Shown: positions 1 through 6,035 of the stretch, piece after piece
Position numbering within the stretch: position 1 is the first letter of the stretch
How the letters are laid out: every line of letters starts with the position of its first letter
DNA from: an uncultured Thermoleophilia bacterium
GTDB lineage: Bacteria; Actinomycetota; Thermoleophilia; UBA2241
Assembly (NCBI GenBank): GCA_903921965.1
Contig: CAIXSE010000785.1
Span: 1-9,005, forward strand
Reading direction: 5' to 3'
DNA: 9,005 nt
Position numbers and translations under genes: made by a program
The notes under the pieces: model-generated
Databases searched by the model: none
Seen by the model: the letters and a program-made list of their open reading frames with translations, nothing else
Told to the model about the DNA's origin: nothing

Positions 1-2172
1 GCCCGCGGCGCCGCCCGCCACCCCGCCGGCCCCGCCCGCCGCGGCACTCCCGCCGTGCTCGCCGGAGCTCGAGGCCGCCCCGCCGCCGGCTCCGCCGTCC
101 GGCGGCTGCCAGTACGCCTCGAGGCCCATCTCGTCGGCCACTGCCCAGAGCAGCTCGGCGGCGGTGAGCGGCCGTTCGGCGTCCGCCCGGCGCAAGGCCT
201 CGCCGAGGCCCTCGACCTGGCGGACCAGGCCGCTCAGCGGCCGGCGTCCGCCGGCCGGCTCCGCCGCCGCCGCGGCCCTGAGCGTCTGCCACGGCGAGGC
301 GGCGGCCGCGACGCGCTCCGCCGCGGCGCGGCCGATGTACCTGTTGGGCCGGTCCAGCAGGTGCGCCAGCCGGCCGCCGTCGAGGAGCTCCGGGGCCCGG
401 ACGAGGCCGACGTAGTCGCGCAGCAGGCGCGCGGCCGGGTGTGTGAACAGCCGGCAGCCGAGCGTGGGCGTGCGCGGGATGCCGTCGTCGTCGAGGGCGA
501 GCGCCACGAGCAGCTGCTGGGAGCGGTAGCGGCACAGCACCGCGAGGTCGCGCCACGCGCACGCGTGGCGCTCGCGCTCGGCGCGCAGGAACGCGCAGAC
601 CGCGGCCGCCCTCTGCGGCCAGAGGGGCGCGCCGGCGAAGCGCACCGCGCCGTCGTGAGCGCCGTCCCGCGGGCGGATGTCCTTCTCTTCGCGCACGGTG
701 TTGTGGGCGACGAGCCGCGCCCCGGCCTCCACCACCGCCCGCGAGCTGCGGTAGTTGGTCCGCAGGACGTAGGTCGCGGAGTGCGGCGGCGGCGGCATGC
801 GGGCGTGGAACTCGAGGATCCCGCGGGGGTCGGCGTGCCGCCAGCCGTAGATGAGCTGGTCGTCGTCGCCCACCACGAACAGGCGCCGGTGCGGGCGCGA
901 GAGCACGTCGACGAGCGCCAGCTGGGCGCCGTTGAGGTCCTGGAACTCGTCCACGAGCACGTGCGTGAAGCGGTCCTGGAGCGACCTTCGCCGCTCGGGC
1001 GCGGCGAGCATGCCGGCGACCGCGAACCAGATCTGGTCGTCGAACGACTGGCGCCCCGCGGCTTGCTGCAGGCGCGCGTACTCGGCGTGCGTGGGGCCGA
1101 ACGGGACGCTCACGGGCGACGGGCCTTCGGCGGCCGCGAGCTGCAGCGTGACCTCGCCGGGGTCGTGGAGGGCGGCGCGCACCAGGGTGAGCGCGGCGAG
1201 ACAGGCTCCGACGGGGTCGCTGCCGTGTGCCGGCCGGAGGCCGCCGGCGAAGAGGCCGGCCGCATCCATCGCCCGCCGCATCAGGACGCGCTGCGCCGGG
1301 CCTTCGAGGTCGACGGTGATGCGGGCGCCGGCCACCTGACGCTGGTAGCGGTAGCCGAGCGCGTTGAAGGTGGCGCAGTGCACACCGGCCGCCGGAGGCG
1401 GGCCCGGCCGCCGCCGGGTCTCGCGCTCCGCGGCCGGCTCGAGCCGCCGCGTCGACGGGATCCCGAGCACGGCGAGCCGTTCTTCGAGCTGTTCGGCCGC
1501 CTCGCGGTTGAAGGCCAGGAGCAGGATGCCGCCGGGGTCGGCACCGCGACGGACGAGCTCGGCCACGCGGCCGACCAGCGTCTTCGTCTTGCCCGAGCCG
1601 GCCGGCGCCAGCACGCGTGCCGGCCCGGCCTGGTGGCCGACGGCGGCGCGCTGCGCGGAATCGAGCGAGTCGTCGGGCGGAGGTACCGCGGCGGCGCCGC
1701 CGGCGGCCGCCGGCGCGGCGCCGATGCGTCGCGGCCTCGCGGCGCCCGGCGGCTCCACCCGGCCGGCGGCGACGCCCAGCAGCCGCCCGATGTCCTCGAG
1801 GTCGAGGAGGGCGCGTTCGCGCAGGTCCAGCGGACGCGGCGCGAGGAGCGGCTCGCCGAAAGGGAAGCCGAGGCAGTACGGCAGGCCCCGGACCACGAGG
1901 GGGTGGACGAGGCGCAGCAGCACCGCCTCCGCGCGGGCGCTGAAGTCGGTGGCGGAGCCCTCCCACAGCCACATGCCCGCCGCCTCGCGGGCGCGCCAGA
2001 ACGGGCCGGACGGCGTGCCGCCCGGATCGGCGGTCCAGTCGCGGCGCCAGGCGAAGCGCACTCCGGGCGCCGCCCCGGCCGCGCGCCGTGCGAGGTCGCG
2101 GCGCCCCTCGACATCGAAGAAGACGAGTCTGGGGCCGGCGGGACCGGCGGCGGTGTGGGGAGGCTGAGGCAT
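1..2172 (-). CDS. UvrD/Rep-family (SF1A) DNA helicase, 3' end beyond window
   Basis: ATP-dependent 3'-5' DNA translocase/helicase by family, probably in DNA repair or replication restart. The reading frame starts at ATG 2172 and stays open to base 1, giving 724 residues without a stop, so the C-terminus is missing. Visible motifs in order: Q motif LDSAQRAAV around residues 170-178; Walker A APAGSGKTKT at 189-198; motif Ia AFNREAAEQLEERL near 218-231; Walker B VDEFQD at 407-412; motif III VGDDDQLIYGWRHA from 434; motif IV NYRSS at 473-477; then LAVLCRYRSQQ and the start of domain 2B. Motifs V and VI would lie outside. Walker A sits unusually deep (usually near residue 30), leaving about 165 unassigned N-terminal residues. 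A Gly/Ala-rich low-complexity stretch occupies roughly 690-724. The gene is divergent from the GGDEF gene. The helicase call is firm; the subfamily (UvrD, PcrA, or a stand-alone actinobacterial form) is not resolved. Confidence 0.93.
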   Translation of the reverse strand, partial: MPQPPHTAAGPAGPRLVFFDVEGRRDLARRAAGAAPGVRFAWRRDWTADPGGTPSGPFWRAREAAGMWLWEGSATDFSARAEAVLLRLVHPLVVRGLPYCLGFPFGEPLLAPRPLDLRERALLDLEDIGRLLGVAAGRVEPPGAARPRRIGAAPAAAGGAAAVPPPDDSLDSAQRAAVGHQAGPARVLAPAGSGKTKTLVGRVAELVRRGADPGGILLLAFNREAAEQLEERLAVLGIPSTRRLEPAAERETRRRPGPPPAAGVHCATFNALGYRYQRQVAGARITVDLEGPAQRVLMRRAMDAAGLFAGGLRPAHGSDPVGACLAALTLVRAALHDPGEVTLQLAAAEGPSPVSVPFGPTHAEYARLQQAAGRQSFDDQIWFAVAGMLAAPERRRSLQDRFTHVLVDEFQDLNGAQLALVDVLSRPHRRLFVVGDDDQLIYGWRHADPRGILEFHARMPPPPHSATYVLRTNYRSSRAVVEAGARLVAHNTVREEKDIRPRDGAHDGAVRFAGAPLWPQRAAAVCAFLRAERERHACAWRDLAVLCRYRSQQLLVALALDDDGIPRTPTLGCRLFTHPAARLLRDYVGLVRAPELLDGGRLAHLLDRPNRYIGRAAAERVAAAASPWQTLRAAAAAEPAGGRRPLSGLVRQVEGLGEALRRADAERPLTAAELLWAVADEMGLEAYWQPPDGGAGGGAASSSGEHGGSAAAGGAGGVAGGAAG

Positions 2173-2181
2173 CGGGCGGCG

Positions 2182-2190
2182 AACGTAGCA
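2182..2190 (-). promoter_or_regulatory. Candidate extended -10 element for the helicase gene
   Basis: On the minus strand TGCTACGTT reads as an extended -10 (TGn followed by TACGTT, matching TAnnnT) and ends 9 bases before the ATG at 2172. No -35 match lies 17 bases upstream and no Shine-Dalgarno sequence is visible. Transcription from it would begin within a few bases of the ATG, giving a leaderless or nearly leaderless message, a common arrangement in actinobacteria. This is pattern matching only. Confidence 0.3.
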
Positions 2191-2270
2191 GGGGAGGCCG
2201 TCCGGGGCGAGGGTGACGTGGGCGCGCGCCGGTGGACGTTGACGCCGCCGGGTGCCGCGTCGTCCGGCAT

Positions 2271-2292
2271 CCGTTGCCAGAACGGGCAACGG
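2271..2292. repeat. Perfect 8-bp inverted repeat in divergent intergenic region (candidate operator)
   Basis: CCGTTGCC (2271-2278) and GGCAACGG (2285-2292) are exact reverse complements separated by six bases (AGAACG). The right arm also forms a second, overlapping palindrome, GCAAC-G-GTTGC, at 2286-2296, so three related half-sites occur in 26 bases. The repeat lies between the divergent helicase (start 2172) and GGDEF (start 2385) genes, where a dimeric repressor or activator site would be expected. No T-tract follows, so a terminator is unlikely. The binding protein is unknown. Confidence 0.45.
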
Positions 2293-2339
2293 TTGCGCGC
2301 ACCGGGCGGCCTGCGCGTGCCGGGCGGGACCCGGCCGGG

Positions 2340-2349
2340 TAGATAAGAT
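2340..2349 (+). promoter_or_regulatory. Candidate -10 region for the GGDEF/HD-GYP genes
   Basis: This short AT-rich island, TAGATAAGAT, stands out in very GC-rich surroundings and contains TAAGAT (2344-2349), a four-of-six match to TATAAT. It lies 36 bases before the GTG at 2385. No convincing -35 is placed 16-18 bases upstream, so an activator or a non-housekeeping sigma factor may be involved, or the match may be chance. The inverted repeat at 2271-2292 lies about 50 bases upstream, a position typical for an activator site. Confidence 0.3.
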
Positions 2350-2384
2350 GCACGCACGGCCGCCGGGGACCAGGCCGTGCCGAG

Positions 2385-3482
2385 GTGCGTGGGGCGGCCG
2401 CCGCTGTGGCGGGGAAGCAGATCGGGGAGGTGCTGAAACTGGACCGCTACGAGGCGCTCGTCGATCTCGCGTCCGCCGTCGCCGCCGGAGCGGTGCTGGC
2501 CGAGACCCTCCACCTCGTCGCGCGGTACACCGCCGAGGGGCTGAACGCCGAGCGCTGCGACCTGTACGACTACGCGGCGAAGAGCGACGAGTTCGTGGTG
2601 GCCGCATCGTTCCGCGCGCCGGGGCACATTCACGACGCTTCCGCCTGGGTCGGGACGCGCTACGACCCGGAGAACTGGCCGGCGCTCGACGACAGCGCCG
2701 ACACCGGGCAGCCGGCGGTGCAGTACCGCGACGACCCGGACCTGCCGGCCGAGCAGGCGGCGCTCATGGACGAGGCCGGGGAGTCGGCCTCGGTGAGCGC
2801 GCCGCTGGTGTACGACGGGCGCGTGCTCGGCCTCGTGGACGCCGGCGACGGCGCCGAGGGCCGGCGCTGGTCGGAGGCCGACCTCCGCTTCCTCAGGGCG
2901 GCGGCCGACGTCAGCGCCGTCGCCGTGGCCATCGCCCGCTCGCAGGCTTCGCTTGCGGAGCAGGTCATCACCGACGAGCTCACCGGTCTGTTCAACTTCC
3001 GCCACTTCATGGAGCGGCTCCGGCGGGAGGTGGCGGTCTCCCGCAGGTACGGGCACGACCTCTCGCTGGTGCTCGTCGACCTGGACGGGTTCCGCCTCTT
3101 CAACCAGACCTTCGGGCGCGAGCGGGGCGACGCCGCGCTCGTCGAGGTCGCCGGCATCCTGGGCGAGGTCACGCGCGCCGACGTCGACATCCTTGCGCGC
3201 TACGGCCGCGACGAGTTCCTCCTGATCCTGCCGGAGACCAGGGCGAACGATCCCGAGCCGCTCACCGCCACGAGGGTCGCGGCCCGCATCCACGAGCGCA
3301 TCGACGCGTACCGCTTCGAGAGCGAGCCGGGGTGCCGCGACGTGGCGCTGACGGCGAGCATCGGCATCGCCGGCATCGGTCTCGGCGGGTACTCTCCCGA
3401 AGAGCTCCTGAGCTGCGCGGAGAAGGCCGCCTACCTGGCCAAGCACGAGGGCAGGGACCGCATCGTCACCTTCGGGGCCTGA
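2385..3482 (+). CDS. GAF-GGDEF protein with degenerate GRDEF signature
   Basis: Soluble 365-residue signalling protein with no membrane segment: a GAF sensor domain (about 20-185) and a GGDEF domain (about 193-365). GGDEF landmarks seen: DELTGLFN at 197-204; metal Asp232 in DLDGF; guanine contacts Asn240 and Asp249 (equivalent to PleD N335 and D344); signature RYGRDEF with G274-R275-D276-E277-F278; C-terminal Lys353 and Arg357 in AKHEGR. Arg275 replaces the second signature Gly. The I-site RxxD is not intact: Ala265 stands where Arg is expected, with Asp268 kept. Active diguanylate cyclases make c-di-GMP from two GTP. This one may be weak or inactive, or may be a GTP-binding regulator like the GEDEF domain of Caulobacter PdeA. 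GTG 2385 is taken as the start; GTG 2406 and GTG 2430 are in-frame alternatives, none with a strong ribosome site. A PAS/GAF/HD-GYP gene follows after about 100 bases on the same strand. Confidence 0.9.
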   Translation: MRGAAAAVAGKQIGEVLKLDRYEALVDLASAVAAGAVLAETLHLVARYTAEGLNAERCDLYDYAAKSDEFVVAASFRAPGHIHDASAWVGTRYDPENWPALDDSADTGQPAVQYRDDPDLPAEQAALMDEAGESASVSAPLVYDGRVLGLVDAGDGAEGRRWSEADLRFLRAAADVSAVAVAIARSQASLAEQVITDELTGLFNFRHFMERLRREVAVSRRYGHDLSLVLVDLDGFRLFNQTFGRERGDAALVEVAGILGEVTRADVDILARYGRDEFLLILPETRANDPEPLTATRVAARIHERIDAYRFESEPGCRDVALTASIGIAGIGLGGYSPEELLSCAEKAAYLAKHEGRDRIVTFGA

Positions 3483-3493
3483 GGCTCCGCGCC

Positions 3494-3518
3494 GCCCGCC
3501 CGGGAGTGGCCGGCGGGC
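3494..3518 (+). terminator. GC-rich hairpin after the GGDEF gene, no T-tract
   Basis: GCCCGCC (3494-3500) and GGCGGGC (3512-3518) pair perfectly over 7 bp around an 11-base loop, starting 12 bases after the GGDEF stop codon. There is no T-run, so it is not a classical intrinsic terminator. It could be an attenuating or mRNA-stabilising hairpin between two genes of one operon. In such GC-rich sequence, chance hairpins are common. Confidence 0.25.
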
Positions 3519-3522
3519 TCCC

Positions 3523-3534
3523 CGGACGCGTCCG
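3523..3534. repeat. 12-bp perfect palindrome between GGDEF and HD-GYP genes
   Basis: CGGACGCGTCCG is a perfect 12-base palindrome in the 102-base gap upstream of the HD-GYP gene. Nearby, the 9-base word TGGCCGGCG occurs twice (3507-3515 and 3536-3544), flanking the palindrome. It could be a protein-binding site for the downstream gene. No recognisable promoter or ribosome-binding site is present in the rest of the gap. Confidence 0.25.
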
Positions 3535-3584
3535 TTGGCCGGCGACTGTCAAATCTGGCAGGGGCGCGGCCGATACACCCTGTG

Positions 3585-6035
3585 ATGGCTGCTCTCCTCG
3601 AACATCTGGACTGGCTCACGGGCCGCGTGCCCAGCGAGGTGCGGACGCAGATCCGCCGGATCATCGAGGTCCTGGGGTACATCCCCCACGAGCAGCCGCT
3701 GGCCGTGATCACGGCCGACGGCGTGGTGCTCGCCGCGAACCTGCCTCTCCTCGACCTCGTCGGCTGCCACGAGGACGACCTGCTCGAGAGCGAGTGGTCC
3801 GACCTCATGCCGGGGTGGGACGAGCGGGCCTCACGCTGGGCCGAGGCCGACCTGCCCGACACGCACACGTTCGAGGCGCACCTGTGCTGCGGCGGGTCTG
3901 CGAGGCGGTGGACGCGCGTCGTGGCGGTCCCGGTCGTGGCAGGGAACGCCGAGGTGCCGCTTCCGCTGCCGGCGACCCTGGCCGCCTGGACGCTGTTCGT
4001 GAGCGACGAGACGCCCCGCCTGCCGGCGGTGCACGACCGGGGACGACGTGAGACCGCCGACCTCCTGCTCGACAGCCCGGGCGAGTACGCCGTCAAGCTG
4101 GATGCCGGGGGTGCCGTCGAGTTCGTGTCGCCGTCTCTCTGCAGGGTGCTCGGCGTCAGGCCCGCCGACGTCGTCGGCAGGCCGCTGGGATCGGCGCACG
4201 ACGCGGTGGACGGCATGGGGGAGGAGCTGGACGCGCTGTGGAAGAAGATCTCGTCGCCGCCCTACCTCGCCGAGCGCGAGATGCTCCTGTCCACGCCGGG
4301 CGACGTGCGCACCATCGCGTGGACCTTCGAGGCGCTCCTCGGCGACGGCGGCGCGCTGCGCGGTGTGTTCGGCCTCGGCCGCGACGTCACCGAGCGGCGC
4401 GCCGCGGAGGCGGCCGCACGCCGCCGCCTGCAGCTCGAGACCATGCTGGCCGAGATCTCGTCGCGTCTGGGAGCCGCCGGCACCGCAGACACGGAGCAGG
4501 CCCTGGGCTTCGCCCTCTCGCACCTCGGCGAGGCGGCCGGCCTCGACGCCGTGGCCGTGCACGAGCTGACGGCCGACGGTGCCTCGGTCGCCTCGTGGCG
4601 TGAGTGGCGCCGGGACCACGGCGTGACCGCCGGCGCCCCGGGCCCCGTCCTCGGTGACCTGCCGTGGCTACGTTCGCGGCTGCTGGGCCGCGAGGTCGTG
4701 GCCGTGACCGCCGTCGACGAGCTCCCGGCCGAGGCCGCGGCGGAGCGCCGGCTGTGGGCGGGCGCAGGATTCAGGTCGGTGCTGGTGGCGCCGCTCGTCG
4801 TGGACGCCCGCGTCGGCGGCTTCCTCACGCTGACCACCAGCACGGGACCTCACGCGTGGGACGACGACGACCACTACGTTCTGCGGGTCGCGGCCGACCA
4901 GATCGCCGGCAAGCTCGTGTGGGCGGCCGACGCGCGCAACCTCGCGTTGGTGAGCGAGACGCTCCTCGGCTTCGGCCCCGACTTCGAGGGGAACCTCGCG
5001 GCGCTGTGCTCCGCGACGGGGAGGGTGACCGGCGCCGACTTCGTCCTCTACTGCCGCCGGCGCGGCGACGAGGTGGTCCTTGCGGCCACGTGGAACGCCC
5101 CCCCGGGTTTCGGTCCCGCGGTGCCGATCGTCGGCGGCGTGTGTCACGACGTGCTCGTCCACCAGGTCGACGACGCGCTCGTCGTGCCGCGGCTGCAGGA
5201 CTCCTCGTACGCGCACAACAGTCCCATCGTGCGCGAGCACCGCCTGCAGGCGTTCGTGGGGTACCCGGTGCGGCGCGAAGGCGGAGCGCTCGCCGCCCTG
5301 GTCGCGTTCTTCAAGGCGGACGTCGAGCTGCGCGCCTCCCAGCTCGAGCTCGTGCGCATGCTCGGGAGAGCCGCGGTGGTCGAGGAGTCACGCCGGCTGG
5401 CGTACGAGCAGACCGAGCGCACGCTCGCGCAGATCGAGGAGGCCATGGAGCGGACGGTGGCGGCGCTGTCCGGCGCGCTGGCCGCCCGCGACCCGTACAC
5501 CGAGGGGCACGAACTGCGCGTGGCGGCGCTGGCGACGGCCATCGGCGCTGGGCTCGGGCTGGCGGAGGGCGACCTGCGCCTCCTGCGCCTGGCCGCGACC
5601 GTGCACGACATCGGCAAGATCGTGGTGCCCGCGGAGCTCCTGAGCAAGCCCACGCGGCTCACCGCCGACGAGTTCGCGGTGATCAGGCAGCACTCGCAGG
5701 CAGGCTACGACCTCCTGCGGCCGGCCGCCCTTCCCGAAGTCGTGATGGAAGCCGTGCTGCAGCACCACGAGCGGCTCGACGGCAGCGGCTACCCGAAGGG
5801 CCTGGCGGGCGCCGAGATAGGGCTGTTCGGGCGGATCCTGGCCGTGGCCGACGTGGCCGAGGCGATGTCGTCGGACCGGCCGTACCGGCCGGCCCTCGGG
5901 ATGGGGCCGGCGCTCGCGGAGCTGGAGAGCGGGAGCGGCACCCGCTTCGACCCGCAGGCCTGCGACGTCTGCTTCGCGCTGTTCCGGGACGGCGCCTTCA
6001 GCTTCGAGGCGCCGGAGCCGGCCGCGCTCAGGTAG
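3585..6035 (+). CDS. PAS-PAS-GAF-GAF-HD-GYP cyclic-di-GMP phosphodiesterase
   Basis: An 816-residue cytoplasmic sensor-effector with no membrane segments. Domains in order: PAS-like (about 33-140, with ITADGVVLAAN), a second PAS (about 155-270, ending in the typical GRDVTERRAAE helix), GAF (about 285-445), GAF (about 455-600), a helical linker (605-635), and HD-GYP (about 620-805). HD-GYP landmarks: YTEGH with His642; HDIGK with His674-Asp675; RQHSQAGYDLL; HHERLDGSGYP with His727, His728 and Gly735-Tyr736-Pro737; VADVAEAMSSDRPYR near 760. The usual VADvfDA reads VADVAEA, an Asp-to-Glu change at the less critical second acidic position. HD-GYP enzymes hydrolyse c-di-GMP to pGpG or GMP, and the full signature here predicts activity. 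ATG 3585 is chosen; GTG 3582 directly precedes it in frame. No clear Shine-Dalgarno sequence is seen. The gene follows the GAF-GGDEF gene on the same strand, and its end overlaps the convergent lipid kinase gene by 8 bp. Confidence 0.93.
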   Translation: MAALLEHLDWLTGRVPSEVRTQIRRIIEVLGYIPHEQPLAVITADGVVLAANLPLLDLVGCHEDDLLESEWSDLMPGWDERASRWAEADLPDTHTFEAHLCCGGSARRWTRVVAVPVVAGNAEVPLPLPATLAAWTLFVSDETPRLPAVHDRGRRETADLLLDSPGEYAVKLDAGGAVEFVSPSLCRVLGVRPADVVGRPLGSAHDAVDGMGEELDALWKKISSPPYLAEREMLLSTPGDVRTIAWTFEALLGDGGALRGVFGLGRDVTERRAAEAAARRRLQLETMLAEISSRLGAAGTADTEQALGFALSHLGEAAGLDAVAVHELTADGASVASWREWRRDHGVTAGAPGPVLGDLPWLRSRLLGREVVAVTAVDELPAEAAAERRLWAGAGFRSVLVAPLVVDARVGGFLTLTTSTGPHAWDDDDHYVLRVAADQIAGKLVWAADARNLALVSETLLGFGPDFEGNLAALCSATGRVTGADFVLYCRRRGDEVVLAATWNAPPGFGPAVPIVGGVCHDVLVHQVDDALVVPRLQDSSYAHNSPIVREHRLQAFVGYPVRREGGALAALVAFFKADVELRASQLELVRMLGRAAVVEESRRLAYEQTERTLAQIEEAMERTVAALSGALAARDPYTEGHELRVAALATAIGAGLGLAEGDLRLLRLAATVHDIGKIVVPAELLSKPTRLTADEFAVIRQHSQAGYDLLRPAALPEVVMEAVLQHHERLDGSGYPKGLAGAEIGLFGRILAVADVAEAMSSDRPYRPALGMGPALAELESGSGTRFDPQACDVCFALFRDGAFSFEAPEPAALR

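Noticed and set aside
690..750. The helicase and neighbouring genes as part of a defence island
   Set aside because: There is no nuclease, methyltransferase, toxin or other defence partner in the window. The neighbours are ordinary signalling, lipid and ion-channel genes.
2239..2267. TTGACG as a -35 element on the plus strand
   Set aside because: No TAnnnT-like -10 follows 16-18 bases later, and the AT-rich -10-like island at 2340-2349 is too far away.
55..2346. A 763-residue plus-strand open frame
   Set aside because: It is exactly antisense to the helicase gene and rich in Arg/Ala/Gly with no motif. High third-position GC removes stops from the antisense frame. The minus strand shows all expected helicase motifs.
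1281..3446. A 721-residue minus-strand open frame
   Set aside because: It crosses the helicase in a shifted frame and then the antisense of the GAF-GGDEF gene. Its translation is low-complexity and has no family motif, while both real genes are clear.
2252..4051. A 599-residue plus-strand open frame overlapping the GGDEF gene
   Set aside because: It is an out-of-frame shadow that is strongly Arg-rich, while the frame starting at 2385 encodes recognisable GAF and GGDEF domains throughout.
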